Below are positions 6,462 through 12,237 of a stretch of 12,237 bases of DNA, piece by piece. The notes beneath the pieces were generated by a model, which did no database searches, had not been told where the DNA came from, and worked only from the letters and a program-made list of their open reading frames with translations. Source of the stretch: an uncultured Alistipes sp. (GTDB lineage: Bacteria; Bacteroidota; Bacteroidia; Bacteroidales; Rikenellaceae); assembly GCA_900769525.1 (NCBI GenBank), contig CAAGGY010000107.1:1-12237 (forward strand), given 5' to 3'. Each line of letters opens with the position of its first letter. Positions within the stretch are counted from its first letter, which is position 1. The position numbers and the translations under genes were made by a program.

Positions 6462-6523
6462 ATCCTCACCACCACTCTCTTGGTCAACATAAGCAAATCC
6501 TATCGACTGATAAAAATTTCCGA

Positions 6524-6555
6524 TTTGCAGCTTATATTGTTTTGTATTATCTTTG
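6524..6555 (+). promoter_or_regulatory. Promoter of ric
   Basis: TTTG at 6524-6527 and TATCTTTG at 6548-6555 are separated by 20 nt. The start would be near 6562, leaving a leader of about 28 nt. No clear inverted repeat for a nitrosative-stress regulator was seen next to it. Confidence 0.78.
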
Positions 6556-6589
6556 CAACCAGAAAAGTAAACAAAACGACTAAAAAGAT

Positions 6590-7321
6590 ATGAGCAATTC
6601 ACACCTTCTAAAATCGAGCGTTGCGTCGATTGTCAACGACAACTTTGCAGCTGCACGTCTATTCAAATATTTCGGCATTGATTTCTGCTGTGGCGGTCAT
6701 GTATTGCTTGGCGATGCTTGTCGCCTTGCTGGTGCCGACACCTATGCTGTGCTTGAGGCTCTCGCTGCGCTCTCTTCGCAGGAGTCTACTACCATAGATT
6801 TCAATTCGTGGCCCACAGACCTTATTATTGACTACGTATTGAAGATTCATCATCGCAATATCCGCAAGCGTGGACCACAGCTTCTTAGTGATATCGAGCG
6901 TGTGGCGCACTCGCATGGCGAACACCACCCTGAGCTTCTTAAGCTGCGTGACCACTTTGCTCACTCGCTCGAGGATCTCGAGAACCACCTCCAGAAGGAG
7001 GAGCAGATACTCTTCCCATACTGCTACAAGCTCTTCGAGCAGGCTGAGCGTGGTCTGCAGCACGAGCAGATGCACTGCGGCTCTGTGGCAAATCCTATAC
7101 GTGTGATGTTGCGTGAGCACAACGACGAGGGTACACGCTACAAATATATAGCCACCCTTATGAACGACTTCAAGGCCCCTGAGGATGCCTGTCCTACATA
7201 TAGGCTTATGTTGCAGGATTTGGAGGCCTTTATGGATGCTCTCTTCGAGCATATCCACCTTGAGAACAACATCCTCTTCCCCCGTTTCGTAGAGCTTGAG
7301 AAGCGCTGTGTTGAGGATTAG
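6590..7321 (+). CDS. ric: Iron-sulfur cluster repair di-iron protein (Ric/ScdA/YtfE family)
   Basis: Ric proteins help restore iron-sulfur clusters damaged by nitric oxide or oxidants, using a di-iron centre in a cytoplasmic hemerythrin-like fold. The 243-aa protein has both expected domains. The ScdA_N domain (about residues 5-60) contains FGIDFCCGG with Cys33-Cys34. The hemerythrin-like domain follows from about residue 80. The expected iron ligands line up with E. coli YtfE: His87 (KIHHRN), His133 and Glu137 (HLQKEEQILFP), His177 (REHNDEG), His221 and Glu225 (HIHLENNILFP). The start ATG is 34 nt past the promoter -7 box. The gene is monocistronic, between the tRNA-Arg unit and a convergent operon. 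The symbols scdA and ytfE are used for the same family. Confidence 0.93.
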   Translation: MSNSHLLKSSVASIVNDNFAAARLFKYFGIDFCCGGHVLLGDACRLAGADTYAVLEALAALSSQESTTIDFNSWPTDLIIDYVLKIHHRNIRKRGPQLLSDIERVAHSHGEHHPELLKLRDHFAHSLEDLENHLQKEEQILFPYCYKLFEQAERGLQHEQMHCGSVANPIRVMLREHNDEGTRYKYIATLMNDFKAPEDACPTYRLMLQDLEAFMDALFEHIHLENNILFPRFVELEKRCVED

Positions 7322-7360
7322 AGATAAAGTTATCCATAAAGTGTAAGTTATTAAGTTGAA

Positions 7361-7389
7361 GGGGCAGACCTTATCGTAAGGCCTGCCCC
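7361..7389. terminator. Hairpin between convergent ric and the riboflavin kinase gene
   Basis: Arms 7361-7373 and 7377-7389 pair around a 3-nt centre with one imperfect position: an A-C mismatch in plus-strand RNA, but a G-U pair in minus-strand RNA. On the plus strand AATTTTAT follows. On the minus strand the tail is only moderately T-rich. It probably stops ric transcription and may serve both directions. Confidence 0.65.
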
Positions 7390-7459
7390 AATTTTATCTA
7401 CCTCTAAGAGCCTATCCCTGCGGCTTAACGCCTACAATCGCTCCTCACGATGCACTCTC

Positions 7460-7816
7460 CTATTTTGCGCTTTTGATTGTGTCGTAGTCACGTTGTAGCT
7501 GCTCCTTGAGGTCGCTAATAGATGAGAATCGCTTCTCGTCACGAATCTTCTCCACGAGCTTAATGCGCAGCCTACGACCGTAGAGGTCGCCACGAAAGTC
7601 GATGACATGAGTTTCGAGCAGAAGCTCCTTGCCACCCACCGAGGGTCGCACGCCAACATTCGACATTGCACGATACTCTATCTCGTCAATAGTAACCTCT
7701 GAGCGGTAAACACCTCTTTCCACCTCATAGCCCTCTAACGACATATTTGCTGTTGGGAATCCGAGGGCTCGTCCAATCTTCTTTCCGTGAATAACCTCTG
7801 CTACGATTTCTATCAT
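7460..7816 (-). CDS. Stand-alone riboflavin kinase (RibF C-terminal domain only)
   Basis: This protein phosphorylates riboflavin to FMN. It is only 118 aa and matches the flavokinase domain from end to end: HGKKIGRALGFPTANM (residues 10-25, with the PTAN motif that binds Mg-ATP), GVYRSEV, SNVGVRPSVGG, and ETHVIDFRGDLYG with the expected catalytic Glu, then IRDEKRF. Common bacterial RibF proteins are about 300 aa and bifunctional, with an N-terminal FMN adenylyltransferase domain. Here that domain is absent, and the ATG lies 3 nt after the stop of the AI-2E gene, leaving no room for a remnant. All visible kinase motifs are intact, so it should make FMN but not FAD. It is the last gene of the minus-strand run. 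I give no symbol because ribF normally implies the bifunctional enzyme. Confidence 0.88.
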   Translation of the reverse strand: MIEIVAEVIHGKKIGRALGFPTANMSLEGYEVERGVYRSEVTIDEIEYRAMSNVGVRPSVGGKELLLETHVIDFRGDLYGRRLRIKLVEKIRDEKRFSSISDLKEQLQRDYDTIKSAK

Positions 7817-7819
7817 TTT

Positions 7820-8911
7820 TTAATCCATTTTTCCTGTTAGTCGACGCACAACACCATACTCCGAGAAGAACTCACGTGCAAAAACACGCATAACCGTATA
7901 TAGCGGTATTGCCAGCAGCATGCCAACCACACCTGCAACGTGCCCAGAGATAAGGATAACGATAAATATCTCCAGAGGGTGTGCGTTGACACGCTCTGAG
8001 TAGAGCGTGGGCTGTATGATAAAGTCGTCTATTATCTTTACTACTAAAATTGTTGAGGCGATGATGAGTGCCGTGTAGCCCATATCGCCATCAATAGGTG
8101 TGATAATGCCAATGGCTATCGAGATAATACAGCCGATAACCGGGCCGGCATAGGGCACAAGATTCATCGTGCCCATGATAAGTCCTGTGACCAGGGCGTT
8201 GCTTGGCTTCATGCCAAAGAGTAGCATGGCTACCGAGATTACCACCATAAGCACCGTGCTCTCGAACATCAGGCCGCCGAAGTATCGTGCCAGCAGTGCT
8301 GTTATAGAGTCGAGTGCGTGGTAGATGTTGCGGTGAAGACGCTCAGGGAAGAAGAGTGCCACAATCTTATAGAAGAGGCCATCGTCACGCAGAAAGAAGA
8401 AGGTGATAAATGTCACCGAGAATGCCGCAATGGCTATCGAGGCCATCGACGAGGCTACGTTGGTAAATGCCGAGAGGATGTCGCCATTGAATAGCTGCGA
8501 GAACATCTCCTCAAGAATCTTCACAATGTCGATTACGGGCGTTGTGAAGTGGTCGTTTATAGAGTTCTCAAACTCGGCAAGTGGCGCACGCAGTGAGTGT
8601 GCAAAGCCATTCCAGTCGATTGTCAGCAACTCGTTAATCTTACCCACAACAAGCGGAATAAAGAGTATGCTGAGTCCACCGATTACTACCCACATAAGCG
8701 CCAGCGTAATGCTTGCAGCAAGTGTTCGTGATAGCTGCCACCCCTTAATCTTTACCTTTCCGAGGCGGTCGACGAGTGGGCGTCCGACGATGCCAAGCAC
8801 GGCAGCAAAGAGCAGATAGAGCACGATGCTACGCAGGTACCACACGAGTGCCAGTACCAGTGCGATGACCAGCGCGGTCATGATGCTCTTAACTATCTTG
8901 CTTAGCTCCAT
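7820..8911 (-). CDS. AI-2E family transporter (PerM-like permease)
   Basis: This inner-membrane protein of 363 aa (from ATG 8911) has about eight hydrophobic segments. It has the usual family layout: two close N-terminal segments, a third near residues 68-92, a soluble loop with amphipathic helices (about 95-150), then a cluster of C-terminal segments. Family hallmarks in the C-terminal half are MNLVPYAGPVIG, DDFIIQPTLYSERVNAHPLEIF and GMLLAIPLY. The family is named for TqsA, which exports autoinducer-2, but other members are sodium/proton antiporters or have unknown substrates, so the substrate here is open. A TTG at 8917 would add two residues; ATG is preferred. It sits 12 nt after psd and 3 nt before the riboflavin kinase gene. 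Confidence 0.9.
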   Translation of the reverse strand: MELSKIVKSIMTALVIALVLALVWYLRSIVLYLLFAAVLGIVGRPLVDRLGKVKIKGWQLSRTLAASITLALMWVVIGGLSILFIPLVVGKINELLTIDWNGFAHSLRAPLAEFENSINDHFTTPVIDIVKILEEMFSQLFNGDILSAFTNVASSMASIAIAAFSVTFITFFFLRDDGLFYKIVALFFPERLHRNIYHALDSITALLARYFGGLMFESTVLMVVISVAMLLFGMKPSNALVTGLIMGTMNLVPYAGPVIGCIISIAIGIITPIDGDMGYTALIIASTILVVKIIDDFIIQPTLYSERVNAHPLEIFIVILISGHVAGVVGMLLAIPLYTVMRVFAREFFSEYGVVRRLTGKMD

Positions 8912-8923
8912 CGACAAATATGC

Positions 8924-9595
8924 TTACTCCTTGCGCTTGAGACGAGCGATAGGTGTCTGTGAGCCAATCACTGGGTCGCCAATCTCGACAAAGAGCTCTG
9001 AGTCCTTAGGGATAAGGATATCAACACGTGAGCCAAACTTGATGAATCCCATCACACTATTCTGCTCCACGTTGTTGCCTGGCTTCATATACGACACGAT
9101 GCGGCGTGCCACGAAGCCTGCAATCTGGCGTATGAGCACCTGGCGACCATCGTCGAGGCGAACGACTGTTGTTGTGCGCTCGTTCTCGGTCGATGACTTA
9201 GGGTGCCAAGCTACGAGGAAGCGGCCGTGATGGTGCTTGAAATACTCCACAAAACCCTTGACAGGCATCCAGTTCATGTGTACGTTGGTTACCGACATAA
9301 ATATCGATATCTGCATCATCTCGCCCTTGACATACTCATCGTCTGTTACAACCTCCGTAACTACCACTCGACCGTCGCAAGGCGAGAAGATAAGCTCCGA
9401 GTCGTGAATCTGCACACGGCGAGGCTCACGGAAGAAGGCTGTGACGAAGAACCAGAAGGCAAATAGCAGGGCTGCCATAATCCACATTATGGCTACTGGT
9501 CTGTTGTCAACCAAAAGAAACACGAGCAGCCATATCGCCACACACACTAGGCCTGTTGTGCCTATTATTAGGTAACCCTCTTTGTTAATCTTCAT
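8924..9595 (-). CDS. psd: Phosphatidylserine decarboxylase proenzyme
   Basis: Psd converts phosphatidylserine to phosphatidylethanolamine at the inner membrane using a pyruvoyl cofactor. The 223-aa protein is the short form found in Bacteroidota. Two N-terminal membrane segments (about residues 9-30 and 34-54) precede SPCDGRVV (about 71-78) and MSVTNVHMNW. The self-cleavage site is in KFGSRVDIL: cleavage between Gly188 and Ser189 would give a pyruvoyl-capped alpha chain of 35 residues. His residues in HMNW and in the KHHHGRF segment are conserved-type positions. It lies 18 nt after cdsA, which makes the CDP-diacylglycerol that enters the same pathway. The intervening phosphatidylserine synthase gene (pssA) is not in the window. 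Confidence 0.94.
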   Translation of the reverse strand: MKINKEGYLIIGTTGLVCVAIWLLVFLLVDNRPVAIMWIMAALLFAFWFFVTAFFREPRRVQIHDSELIFSPCDGRVVVTEVVTDDEYVKGEMMQISIFMSVTNVHMNWMPVKGFVEYFKHHHGRFLVAWHPKSSTENERTTTVVRLDDGRQVLIRQIAGFVARRIVSYMKPGNNVEQNSVMGFIKFGSRVDILIPKDSELFVEIGDPVIGSQTPIARLKRKE

Positions 9596-9613
9596 ATAGT
9601 TTAGGTTTTTAGG

Positions 9614-10489
9614 TTAGTCAAAAAGTAAAAAGGTTGTAACGATGTAGACAAGAGCAAATGGTGCTGAGACGAGCAGTGCATCGAATCTATCGAGCATACC
9701 GCCGTGGCCAGGCATAATCTTGCCTGAGTCTTTGACACCTGCATCACGCTTAAACATCGACTCCACAAGGTCGCCAATGACACTTGTCAGTGCAACAACA
9801 ATGGCTAAGCCGCCCCAGAATATATAGCTCTCGTCGAGCCACCAGGCAGCAACAGCACCCATAGCCACTGCGCCAAGAATACCACCTATGAAACCCTCCC
9901 ACGACTTCTTAGGAGAGAGGCGCTCGCAGAGCTTATGCTTGCCCAGTGTGATGCCGCAGAGGTAGGCAAATACGTCGTTACCCCAAACCAAGAAGAGGTA
10001 GAATAGGAAGTACCAAGCGTTCCAATCAGGGTCTTTCCAGTTTTGCCCCTGCAACAACATTGGTATAATTGCCATCACAGCCATAGGGAGTCCTACGTAG
10101 ACAACACCCATTATGGTTGTTGCAATGTTGTGGATAGGTGTTTGACGGTTGCGGAATACCTCGACAACAAATATAAACATTATAGCAAGGGCAGCAATAG
10201 CAATACCGAGCAAAATAAAATCTTCGTGATAATAGTCAAGGTAGTTGACGCAGAGAATTGATGTGCCAGTAAGGGTGAGTCCCAACGAACCTACAATACC
10301 GAGCTCACGCTGAGGCTCCACCCCCTTAGCACGTGCCATAGCGTAAAACTCCCAGACGCCAACGCCAGTGATAAGAAGTAGTAGGGCACCATATCCTATT
10401 GGTCCTGCAAAGGCTGCACCAAGCACCACAGCAAGCAGTACCACGCCGCTTATTGTTCGTATTATAAGGTTCTTCAGCTTGTCGCTCAT
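9614..10489 (-). CDS. cdsA: Phosphatidate cytidylyltransferase (CDP-diacylglycerol synthase)
   Basis: CdsA condenses CTP with phosphatidic acid to CDP-diacylglycerol, the branch-point precursor of membrane phospholipids. The 291-aa protein is strongly hydrophobic, with roughly eight membrane segments and a short positively charged N-terminus (MSDKLKNLIIRT). Near the C-terminus is the family signature, S-x-x-KRD-x-x-x-KDSGKIMPGHGG followed by MLDRFD, which holds the metal-binding aspartates. LSPKKSWEGFIGG just before it is also typical. It begins 6 nt after the ftsH stop codon, and psd follows after 18 nt, so the three genes probably share a transcript. Confidence 0.95.
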   Translation of the reverse strand: MSDKLKNLIIRTISGVVLLAVVLGAAFAGPIGYGALLLLITGVGVWEFYAMARAKGVEPQRELGIVGSLGLTLTGTSILCVNYLDYYHEDFILLGIAIAALAIMFIFVVEVFRNRQTPIHNIATTIMGVVYVGLPMAVMAIIPMLLQGQNWKDPDWNAWYFLFYLFLVWGNDVFAYLCGITLGKHKLCERLSPKKSWEGFIGGILGAVAMGAVAAWWLDESYIFWGGLAIVVALTSVIGDLVESMFKRDAGVKDSGKIMPGHGGMLDRFDALLVSAPFALVYIVTTFLLFD

Positions 10490-10495
10490 AATCAG

Positions 10496-12237
10496 TTACT
10501 CCGTTTTTTCGGTTTCTTCATTACTCTTTGAAGGCTCAATAACGTAGGTTATCTCACCCTCGTCGGTTGCTATAGTCTTAGCCTCACTATCGGTTTTGGT
10601 CTTTGGCTCTGTGAGCTCTTTCTCTATCTGCTGTGCGCTCTTGCCAAGAATCGACTCCACATCCTCCGAGAAGATAGTCTCCTTCTCGATGAGCAGGTCT
10701 GCAAGGCGCTCGATGTTCTCACGCTCTGCCTCGATAATCTGGCGTGTAAGAGCCACCGCCTCGTCAACGATGCGACGCACCTCCTCGTCGATGGTCACAG
10801 CTGTCTGCTCCGAGAATGGCTTTGTGAACATATCACGCTGGCCTGTAGCGTCGTAGAAGCTGATGTTACCCACCTTTGGACTCATACCGTAGTATGCCAC
10901 CATAGCGTATGCTGTCTTTGTTGTGCGCTCCAAATCGTTGATAGCGCCTGTGCTTGTCACGTCGAGCAACATCTGCTCGGCAATACGGCCACCAAGCAGG
11001 CCTGCGAGCTTGTGCATAAAATGCTCAACGTTGTGGTTTACACGCTCCTCAGGCAGATACCATGTAGCACCCAGCGAGCGACCACGAGGGATAATTGTAA
11101 TCTTGAGCACAGGGTCGCAGTTCTTCAATCGCCACATAACTGTTGCGTGTCCTGCCTCGTGGATAGCTGTCGAGCGGCGCTCCTTCTCGGTCATCGGCAT
11201 ATTGCGGCGCTCCAAGCCTCCGACGATACGGTCGATGGCTGCGAGGAAGTCCTCCTGCGATACACAGCTCTTATCGTTACGTGCAGCGATGAGTGCCGCC
11301 TCGTTACATACGTTTGCAATGTCGGCACCAGCAAATCCTGGTGTCTGCTTAGCCAAGAACTCACGGTCGAGCTTAGCGTCGAGCTTGAGCTTGCGTAGGT
11401 GCACATCGAATATCTCCTTGCGCTCCTTGACATCGGGCAGGCCCACCTCAATCTGGCGGTCGAAGCGACCAGCACGCATCAGGGCCTTATCCAAGATGTC
11501 GACACGGTTTGTCGCTGCAAGAACAATCACACCCGCATTAGTCTGGAAGCCATCCATCTCGGTAAGCAGCTGGTTGAGAGTGTTCTCACGCTCGTCGTTA
11601 CCCGAGAAGCCCGAGTTCTTGCCACGAGCACGACCTATGGCGTCAATCTCGTCGATAAAGACGATGCAAGGTGCCACCTTCTTGGCCTGCTCGAACAGAT
11701 CACGCACACGTGAGGCACCAACACCCACGAACATCTCAACGAAGTCAGAACCCGATATCGAGAGGAATGGAACATTAGCCTCGCCAGCTACGGCCTTGGC
11801 CAAGAGTGTCTTACCTGTTCCTGGAGGGCCGGCGAGAAGAGCACCCTTAGGTATCTTCGCACCGAGAGCCTTATACTTATCTGCCTTGCGCAGAAAGTCG
11901 ACAATCTCCATAATCTCGACCTTCGCCTCCTCAAGACCTGCTACATCCTTGAATGTCACACGCTCTTTGTTGTTCTTGTCGGCCATCTGAGCACGAGCCT
12001 TGCCCACATTCATGATGCCGCCACCGCCGCCACCGCCGCCAGCTCCTCGCATCATGCCACGCATGAGGATGAACCAAAAGACAATGATGAGTATCCAGGG
12101 CAAGAAGTCGAAGATATACTCGCCCCAGCCCTTCTCCGAGCGGAGATACTTAATCTTAACCTTCTTGGCCTCGATGCCGTTATCCTTTGCTATCTGCTCG
12201 GCACGCTCGATATTGTTCTGGAAGAGCTGAACATCGC
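10496..12237 (-). CDS. ftsH: ATP-dependent zinc metalloprotease FtsH (5' end beyond right edge)
   Basis: FtsH is the membrane-anchored AAA+ protease that removes misfolded membrane proteins and selected regulators. The window shows 579 residues of an incomplete N-terminus. The frame stays open to the right edge: residues ending in WGEYIFDFLPWILIIVFWFIL are the end of the periplasmic domain and the second membrane segment. A Met/Gly-rich linker follows, then the ATPase: Walker A GPPGTGKT (11807-11830), pore loop FVEMFVGVGASR, Walker B FIDEID (near 11641-11660) and the second region of homology ending MRAGRFDRQIEV. The zinc site HEAGH is at 11147-11161, and the third ligand Asp is expected in TGAINDLER. 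The C-terminus is a long acidic tail (TEKTE). An apparent start at 12103 is a TTG inside the membrane segment and is not the true start. cdsA follows after 6 nt. Confidence 0.96.
   Translation of the reverse strand, partial: DVQLFQNNIERAEQIAKDNGIEAKKVKIKYLRSEKGWGEYIFDFLPWILIIVFWFILMRGMMRGAGGGGGGGGIMNVGKARAQMADKNNKERVTFKDVAGLEEAKVEIMEIVDFLRKADKYKALGAKIPKGALLAGPPGTGKTLLAKAVAGEANVPFLSISGSDFVEMFVGVGASRVRDLFEQAKKVAPCIVFIDEIDAIGRARGKNSGFSGNDERENTLNQLLTEMDGFQTNAGVIVLAATNRVDILDKALMRAGRFDRQIEVGLPDVKERKEIFDVHLRKLKLDAKLDREFLAKQTPGFAGADIANVCNEAALIAARNDKSCVSQEDFLAAIDRIVGGLERRNMPMTEKERRSTAIHEAGHATVMWRLKNCDPVLKITIIPRGRSLGATWYLPEERVNHNVEHFMHKLAGLLGGRIAEQMLLDVTSTGAINDLERTTKTAYAMVAYYGMSPKVGNISFYDATGQRDMFTKPFSEQTAVTIDEEVRRIVDEAVALTRQIIEAERENIERLADLLIEKETIFSEDVESILGKSAQQIEKELTEPKTKTDSEAKTIATDEGEITYVIEPSKSNEETEKTE
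12017..12040 (-). repeat. Eight-glycine codon run in ftsH
   Basis: Eight consecutive Gly codons (GGC with two GGT) form a nearly 9-nt-periodic simple repeat. They encode a polyglycine linker between the second membrane segment and the AAA+ domain. Glycine-rich linkers at this point are common in FtsH, but this codon run could vary in length by slippage. Confidence 0.8.

Noticed and set aside
6327..6593. An 88-codon plus-strand frame across the tRNA-Arg gene
   Set aside because: It runs through the tRNA, its terminator and the ric promoter, so it cannot be a plausible protein gene.
6659..7258. A 199-codon open frame on the minus strand, antisense to ric
   Set aside because: All six expected iron ligands and the CCGG motif are on the plus strand; the antisense frame is Leu/Val-rich without family features.
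7390..7459. A small gene between the convergent units
   Set aside because: The stretch is short, has no start codon in a convincing context, and shows no ORF independent of the riboflavin kinase frame.
10923..11990. A 355-codon open frame on the plus strand, antisense to ftsH
   Set aside because: It lies wholly inside the unmistakable ftsH coding region. Its Ser/Arg/Ala-rich translation is what antisense reading of GAG-, CTC- and GCC-rich codons gives, and it has no recognisable domain or promoter.

Overview
The window looks like chromosomal DNA from a Bacteroidota bacterium, most likely order Bacteroidales. Three lines of evidence support this. First, promoters match the Bacteroidota primary-sigma consensus (-33 TTTG, 19-20 nt spacer, -7 TAnnTTTG); six such -7 boxes sit upstream of genes and three have a matching -33 TTTG. 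Second, the leaders are AT-rich and mostly lack Shine-Dalgarno sequences. Third, the gene content is typical: a BspA-like leucine-rich-repeat lipoprotein with a BACON-like domain, a TlpA-type lipoprotein, and a two-domain Ric. GAG/CTC-rich codon use and moderate GC might suggest a Rikenellaceae/Alistipes-like member, but that is only a guess.

Layout. Positions 1-369 (minus) hold the N-terminal part of aspartate ammonia-lyase (aspA), running off the left edge. A divergent AT-rich region separates it from a BspA-like surface lipoprotein (666-1919). Next comes an unfamiliar small membrane-anchored coiled-coil protein (2127-2741) resembling Bacteroidales phage-associated proteins, with an 18-bp palindrome at its predicted transcription start. 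A plus-strand run then carries coaD (CoA biosynthesis), lpxD (lipid A), ruvC (Holliday-junction resolvase) and a TlpA-like thiol-disulfide lipoprotein, closed by a strong terminator. An isolated tRNA-Arg(ACG) follows with its own promoter and terminator, then ric (iron-sulfur cluster repair) with its own promoter.

After a hairpin between convergent units, everything is on the minus strand. In transcription order it reads ftsH (5' end beyond the right edge), cdsA, psd, an AI-2E family permease and a stand-alone riboflavin kinase. Gaps are 6, 18, 12 and 3 nt, so this is probably one operon. It joins membrane-protein quality control (FtsH) with two phospholipid steps: CDP-diacylglycerol synthesis (CdsA) and phosphatidylserine decarboxylation to phosphatidylethanolamine (Psd).

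Most of the window is housekeeping, and I do not see a convincing undescribed multi-gene system. The most unusual items are the orphan phage-like coiled-coil gene with its palindrome, the riboflavin kinase lacking the FAD-synthetase half, and lpxD sitting with ruvC rather than with other lpx genes.
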